From: Flavobacteriaceae bacterium
GTDB lineage: Bacteria; Bacteroidota; Bacteroidia; Flavobacteriales; Flavobacteriaceae
Assembly (NCBI GenBank): GCA_023700885.1
Contig: JAMPYA010000005.1
Location: forward strand, 1 to 28,633
DNA: 28,633 bases
Direction of reading: 5' to 3'
In this document: piece by piece, positions 25,046 to 28,633 of the stretch
How the letters are laid out: every line of letters starts with the position of its first letter
Position numbering within the stretch: position 1 is the first letter of the stretch
Made by a program: the position numbers and the translations under genes
Notes under the pieces: model-generated
Database searches by the model: none
What the model was told of the DNA's origin: nothing
The model's input: the letters and a program-made list of their open reading frames with translations, nothing else

Positions 25046-25059
25046 GTAACACATGTTAC
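25046..25059. promoter_or_regulatory. Palindromic operator candidate at the efflux promoter
   Basis: GTAACA-CA-TGTTAC is a perfect 6+6 inverted repeat immediately upstream of the -33 region. Palindromes of this size at efflux promoters commonly bind TetR/AcrR or MarR-type repressors; which family is involved here is inference. Confidence 0.5.
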
Positions 25060-25463
25060 TTTGGTTTAACCGCTAATTACCTATGTAAAAAAGTACATTT
25101 TTGATGATGTTTTTTAAAGTGATAAGAGGAAAATCAAACTTTATGTGATTTATCTGAAAAGTAATATAGTTTTTATTCAGGTATTTTATAACGAATAACT
25201 TTTCAGTTTTTCTAATTATTTTGGATGTATTCAGGTCAGTTGATAGATGTAATTATAAGACCTAAACAATAATATATTAGAATTCTATATCAATCTAAAT
25301 TAATTTAAAGAGTGTCGTTTTTACTTCACAACTTAAAAAGTAATTCTATTGCCAACAATGGTTGGTTACAATATTTTGCAATTTTAGATTTATCAAAAAA
25401 ATAATATTAATACATTGATTAGTAAGTAAATACTAAATAATGTAAATGATGAATATCTTAAAA

Positions 25464-25490
25464 TAGTTAAATTAGAAAATATTTTAACTA
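25464..25490 (-). terminator. Weak AT-only hairpin downstream of terC
   Basis: TAGTTAAA (25464-25471) pairs with TTTAACTA (25483-25490) about 10 bases after the terC stop, followed on the minus strand by TTTTAAG. The stem is nearly all A-T, so termination would be weak. Confidence 0.35.
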
Positions 25491-25499
25491 AAGGTGTTT

Positions 25500-26264
25500 C
25501 TATTTTTTTCTTATTCTCATATTTAAAGCTTCTACTCCTAATGAAAATGCTATGGCAAAATATAAATATCCTTTAGGAATTGCTCCAACAGCTTTGCCTA
25601 AAATTACTGTATTAGATAAATGTGCACCTTCTGTTATCAACATAAAACCAATTAAAATTAAAAATGCCAATGCCAACATTTGTATGGTTGGATGTGTATT
25701 TACAAACTTACTTACCGGATTCGCAAATAATATCATAATAATAATAGATATAATTACAGCTAAAATCATAATGAGTAATGCACCTTTAATACCATTGGTC
25801 ATACCTACTGCTGTTAAAACAGAATCAAATGAGAATACTAAATCAATTAAAACAATCTGAAATATAATGGCAGCAAATGATTTGACAATAATGGCTTTGT
25901 TGCCGTTTTCATCAGTTTCACCTTCAACTTTATGTCTAATTTCCTTAGTACTTTTATATAACAGAAATAAACCTCCCAAATACATAATAATACTTTGACC
26001 CGTTAAATCTATTTTTAACCACGAAATATCAATGGAGTAAAATGGTTGGTTCATTGCTATAAGATAGGAAACACCAATTAACAGCATTATTCTCATCACC
26101 ATAGCCAAAAGCAGACCAACACGTTGAGCTCTTTTTTGCATATGCTCAGGCAACTTGTTAGTAGCAATAGAAATAAAAATAATATTGTCAATTCCTAAAA
26201 CAATTTCTAAAAAGGTTAGGGTTAGAAAGGCAACCCAGGTATCAGGATGTAGAAATATTTCCAT
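25500..26264 (-). CDS. TerC-family integral membrane protein
   Basis: The 254-residue membrane protein has about seven hydrophobic segments. The family's two acidic membrane motifs are present: LEIVLGIDNIIFISI near residue 20 and LIDLVFSFDSVLTAVGM near residue 140. TerC proteins are implicated in metal handling, including manganese export (MntX-like, Alx) and partnering with secreted metalloproteins; the ion is not shown by the sequence. The hydrophilic loop between, with E-T-D-E-N-G-N-K, is cytoplasmic-like. It starts two bases after the purB stop and must be transcribed with it, which is an unusual pairing. Confidence 0.9.
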   Translation of the reverse strand: MEIFLHPDTWVAFLTLTFLEIVLGIDNIIFISIATNKLPEHMQKRAQRVGLLLAMVMRIMLLIGVSYLIAMNQPFYSIDISWLKIDLTGQSIIMYLGGLFLLYKSTKEIRHKVEGETDENGNKAIIVKSFAAIIFQIVLIDLVFSFDSVLTAVGMTNGIKGALLIMILAVIISIIIMILFANPVSKFVNTHPTIQMLALAFLILIGFMLITEGAHLSNTVILGKAVGAIPKGYLYFAIAFSLGVEALNMRIRKK

Positions 26265-26266
26265 AA

Positions 26267-27610
26267 TTAAATTCCGGTATAGTTAAAGGGTGTAATTTGT
26301 TTAAGCTCGTTTTTGATAGATTCAGATACTTCTAATTGATTGATAAATTGATGAATAGAATCTTTGGTTATTTGTTGATGATTTCTTGTTAAATCTTTCA
26401 GGGTTTCATAAGGATTAGGGTAGGCTTCTCTGCGTAAAATAGTTTGAATGGCTTCTGCAACAACAGCCCAGTTGTGTTCTAGATCCTGATTAATTTTATC
26501 CTGATTTAAAACCAATTTTTGTAAGCCGTTTAATGTAGATTGAAAAGCAATAAGCGTATGTGCAAACGGAACTCCAACATTTCGCAATACAGTAGAATCT
26601 GTTAAATCTCGTTGTAATCTAGAAATAGGTAATTTTGCAGAAAGGTGTTCAAAAATAGCATTAGCCATTCCTAAATTGCCTTCCGAATTTTCAAAGTCTA
26701 TTGGATTTACTTTATGTGGCATAGCCGAAGAACCGATTTCTCCTTTTTTGATGGTTTGTTTAAAATAATCCATAGCAATATATTGCCAAATATCTCTGTT
26801 TAAATCAATCACAACAGTATTGATTCTTTTTAAATTATCAAATAAAGCAGCTAAGTGGTCATAATGTTCAATCTGCGTTGTAGGGAAGGAGTAATGTAAA
26901 CCTAATTTTTTTTCAACAAAATCAGTCCCAAAAGCTTTCCAGTCTATTGATGGATATGCCACAAAATGCGCATTAAAATTACCAGTTGCTCCTCCAAATT
27001 TTGCTGCAATTGGAATAGAATTTAATAAGGTAGTTTGTTGCTCAATACGTTCAACAAAAACATTTAGTTCCTTTCCTAAACGAGTAGGGGAAGCTGGCTG
27101 ACCGTGGGTTCTGGCCATCATTGGTACTTCCTTCCATTCAGTTGACAGTAAATGAAGTCTGTGAGTTAAATTGGTCAATGATAATTGATATTCTTGATGT
27201 AAAGCTTCTTTAATAATTAAAGGAATTGCCGTATTGTTGATGTCTTGAGATGTTAACCCAAAATGAATAAATTCCTTATATTTTGATAATCCTAAATCCT
27301 CAAATTTTTCTTTGATAAAATATTCTACAGCCTTAACATCATGATTGGTAATACTTTCAAATTCTTTAATTCTTATGGCATCCTTTTCAGAAAAGTCTTT
27401 ATATAAAGATCTAAGTTTGTTAAAAAGAGCTTTGTCAAAATCTTTTAATTGAGGTAAAGGTAATTCGCATAAAGCAATAAAATATTCAATTTCAATAAGT
27501 AGTCTGTATTTTATTAAAGCCGCTTCAGAAAAATAATTGGTAAGTCGAACAATTTTGTGTTGATATCTACCATCTATTGGTGAAATGGCATATAAATAGT
27601 TTGAATTCAT
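26267..27610 (-). CDS. purB: Adenylosuccinate lyase
   Basis: PurB catalyses two fumarate-releasing steps of purine synthesis: SAICAR to AICAR, and adenylosuccinate to AMP. The 447-residue length fits the family. The flexible-loop signature GSSAMPHKVNP spans 293-303 with the catalytic Ser294 or Ser295. TSQDINNT is at 120-127, and the catalytic histidine region ARTHGQPASPT is at 166-176. It begins an operon with terC. A consensus promoter lies 19-50 bases upstream, and its -33 element falls inside an octamer repeat tract. Confidence 0.96.
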   Translation of the reverse strand: MNSNYLYAISPIDGRYQHKIVRLTNYFSEAALIKYRLLIEIEYFIALCELPLPQLKDFDKALFNKLRSLYKDFSEKDAIRIKEFESITNHDVKAVEYFIKEKFEDLGLSKYKEFIHFGLTSQDINNTAIPLIIKEALHQEYQLSLTNLTHRLHLLSTEWKEVPMMARTHGQPASPTRLGKELNVFVERIEQQTTLLNSIPIAAKFGGATGNFNAHFVAYPSIDWKAFGTDFVEKKLGLHYSFPTTQIEHYDHLAALFDNLKRINTVVIDLNRDIWQYIAMDYFKQTIKKGEIGSSAMPHKVNPIDFENSEGNLGMANAIFEHLSAKLPISRLQRDLTDSTVLRNVGVPFAHTLIAFQSTLNGLQKLVLNQDKINQDLEHNWAVVAEAIQTILRREAYPNPYETLKDLTRNHQQITKDSIHQFINQLEVSESIKNELKQITPFNYTGI

Positions 27611-27628
27611 AATTTATATACTAAGAAA

Positions 27629-27660
27629 CAAAAATACGATAATTTTATTTAAAGATTCAA
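27629..27660 (-). promoter_or_regulatory. Predicted sigma-A promoter of purB-terC
   Basis: On the minus strand a TTG (27658-27660) precedes TATTTTTG (27629-27636) by 21 bases. The -7 box ends 18 bases from the purB ATG. The -33 TTG lies in the octamer repeat. Confidence 0.5.
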
Positions 27661-27690
27661 AGATTAAAAAATTGAAAGATTTAAAAAATT
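27651..27690. repeat. Degenerate octamer tandem repeat (AAAGATTN)
   Basis: Five consecutive 8-base units occur: AAAGATTC, AAAGATTA, AAAAATTG, AAAGATTT and AAAAAATT. The period is kept although the units vary. It lies between purB and the ABC-F gene. Confidence 0.6.
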
Positions 27691-27745
27691 TAATTCTAAA
27701 ATTTGAGTTTTAGTATTTTGATCTATTGGTATTAAATATCTATTT

Positions 27746-27766
27746 CCTAATACCTAATTCCTATTG
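27746..27766. repeat. Heptamer tandem repeat (CCTAATN)
   Basis: Three adjacent units, CCTAATA, CCTAATT and CCTATTG, lie just beyond the stop codon of the ABC-F gene. The copy number is low, but it is one of several short-period tracts in the window. Confidence 0.5.
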
Positions 27767-27774
27767 TTTACATC

Positions 27775-28633
27775 TTATCTTTCTATCTCACTTAAATTTT
27801 CCATCTTTTTTATAGCTAAGAAACCAGTAATATTTTCAAAATGTTCTTTAACTCGTTGATTTCCAAATTCAAAAACTTTTTCTGCTAATCCATCCAAGAA
27901 ATCACGGTCGTGTGAAACTAAAATTAAAGTTCCGTCAAAGTTTTTTAAGGCATCTTTTATAATATCCTTTGTTTTCATGTCTAAATGATTGGTAGGCTCA
28001 TCTAATATTAACACATTTACGGGTTCTAACAACAATTTAATCATGGCTAATCGAGTTTTTTCACCACCTGATAATACTTTGACTTTTTTAGTGGTATCAT
28101 CACCGCTAAACATAAAGGCTCCCAATAAATTTTTAATTTGAGTGCGAATATCACCAACAGCAATTTGATCGATGGTTTCAAAAACCGTTAAATTTTCATC
28201 TAATAATGAGGCTTGATTTTGAGCAAAATAGCCAATCTTTACATTATGTCCAATTTCAAGTTTTCCTTGAAAATCAATTTCGCCCATAATGGCTTTAATC
28301 ATAGTAGATTTTCCTTCGCCATTTTTACCTACAAATGCTACTTTTTGTCCGCGTTCAATAACCATATTAGCATCTTTAAATACTACGTGATTGTCATATT
28401 TTTTAGATAAATAGGTAACAACTACCGGGTATTGTCCGCTTCTGACTGAGGGAGGAAATTTTAATCTTAAAGCAGAATTGTCCACTTCATCTACTTCAAC
28501 TATAACCAATTTTTCAAGCATTCTAACGCGTGATTGTACCTGATTGGTTTTAGAATAAGTGCCTTTAAATCGTTCAATAAAATCTTGGTTTTCAGCAATC
28601 ATTTTTTGCTGCTCCTCATAGGCTTTTTGTTGA
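27775..28633 (-). CDS. ABC-F family ATPase, C-terminal part (5' end beyond the window)
   Basis: The minus-strand frame is open to the window edge. The ATG at 28602 is internal, because the codons before it continue a helical Q-K-A-Y-E-E-Q-Q-K linker. What is visible is the end of the inter-domain linker and the second ATPase domain. Walker A GKNGEGKST is encoded at about 28300-28326, the signature LSGGEKTRL at about 28045-28072, and Walker B VLILDEPTNHLD at about 27985-28020. There are no membrane segments. ABC-F proteins bind the ribosome E-site and aid translation or antibiotic resistance; which subgroup this is cannot be told from this half. The tail after the ATPase domain is short (about 25 residues). 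Confidence 0.93.
   Translation of the reverse strand, partial: QQKAYEEQQKMIAENQDFIERFKGTYSKTNQVQSRVRMLEKLVIVEVDEVDNSALRLKFPPSVRSGQYPVVVTYLSKKYDNHVVFKDANMVIERGQKVAFVGKNGEGKSTMIKAIMGEIDFQGKLEIGHNVKIGYFAQNQASLLDENLTVFETIDQIAVGDIRTQIKNLLGAFMFSGDDTTKKVKVLSGGEKTRLAMIKLLLEPVNVLILDEPTNHLDMKTKDIIKDALKNFDGTLILVSHDRDFLDGLAEKVFEFGNQRVKEHFENITGFLAIKKMENLSEIER

Larger units (their letters stand above)
24994..25499. other. 506-base intergenic region upstream of the efflux operon
   Basis: This holds the predicted efflux promoter and palindrome near the left end and a weak hairpin after terC at the right end. A 5-base-pair hairpin (CCAAC-AATG-GTTGG, 25352-25365) and a 9-base direct repeat (TATTCAGGT at 25174 and 25228) lie between. 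I find no convincing gene in it. Confidence 0.5.

Noticed and set aside
25174..25236. A 9-base direct repeat TATTCAGGT (25174 and 25228).
   Set aside because: Two copies of a 9-mer in AT-rich DNA, with no conserved flanks or palindromic form; not enough to call an operator.
25352..25365. A 5-base-pair hairpin CCAAC-AATG-GTTGG, considered as a terminator.
   Set aside because: There is no T-run on either strand and the stem is too short to separate from chance.

Overview
The window is chromosomal DNA of an AT-rich member of the Bacteroidota, most likely a Flavobacteriaceae species. Several observations support this. Start sites generally lack Shine-Dalgarno sequences. Several genes are preceded by the Bacteroidota -7 promoter element TAnnTTTG. 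The gene families are typical of the group: a PorE-like TPR/PD40/OmpA protein, a TonB-dependent receptor with a carboxypeptidase-like N-terminal domain, and a TolC-MFP-RND efflux operon. I cannot name the genus. I see no rRNA, tRNA, CRISPR array, insertion sequence or prophage.

Layout. 1-1881 (+): an OmpA-family envelope protein, cut at its first codons by the window edge, followed by a clear terminator. 2322-5258: cytidylate kinase (+), QueE (-) and a HerA-like DUF853 ATPase (+). 5262-10104: a beta-CASP metallo-hydrolase (-), a cupin (+), then a minus-strand run of ffh, folD and a TIGR02206 membrane protein. 10428-11769 (-): an alpha/beta hydrolase overlapping an exported MsrB. 11847-15227 (+): an M48 lipoprotein protease, then a UMF1-type MFS transporter overlapping L-2-hydroxyglutarate oxidase. 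15243-16187 (-): an aldo/keto reductase. 16275-24993 (-): TolC, membrane fusion protein, RND pump, a small PII-like protein, a small RGPP-tailed protein and a TonB-dependent receptor. 25500-28633 (-): the end of an ABC-F protein, purB and terC.

How the genes work together. Most are housekeeping: CMP phosphorylation, queuosine synthesis, C1-folate metabolism, signal-recognition-particle targeting, purine synthesis, ribosome-associated ABC-F, and repair of oxidised methionine. The most system-like part is 16.3-25.0 kb. There a tripartite efflux pump is followed after 4 bases by a PII-like protein, then by a small exported protein and an outer-membrane receptor resembling metal receptors. This suggests a sensing and transport unit for a metal or small solute, but the substrate is not shown by the sequence.

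The non-coding DNA is the other interesting layer. A 52-55 base element is repeated with about 85% identity just upstream of both ffh and the RND gene. A long hairpin sits on the start codon of the TIGR02206 gene. Several gaps carry short 7-8 base tandem repeats. All four convergent gene pairs overlap by 4 bases or lie within 15 bases of each other.
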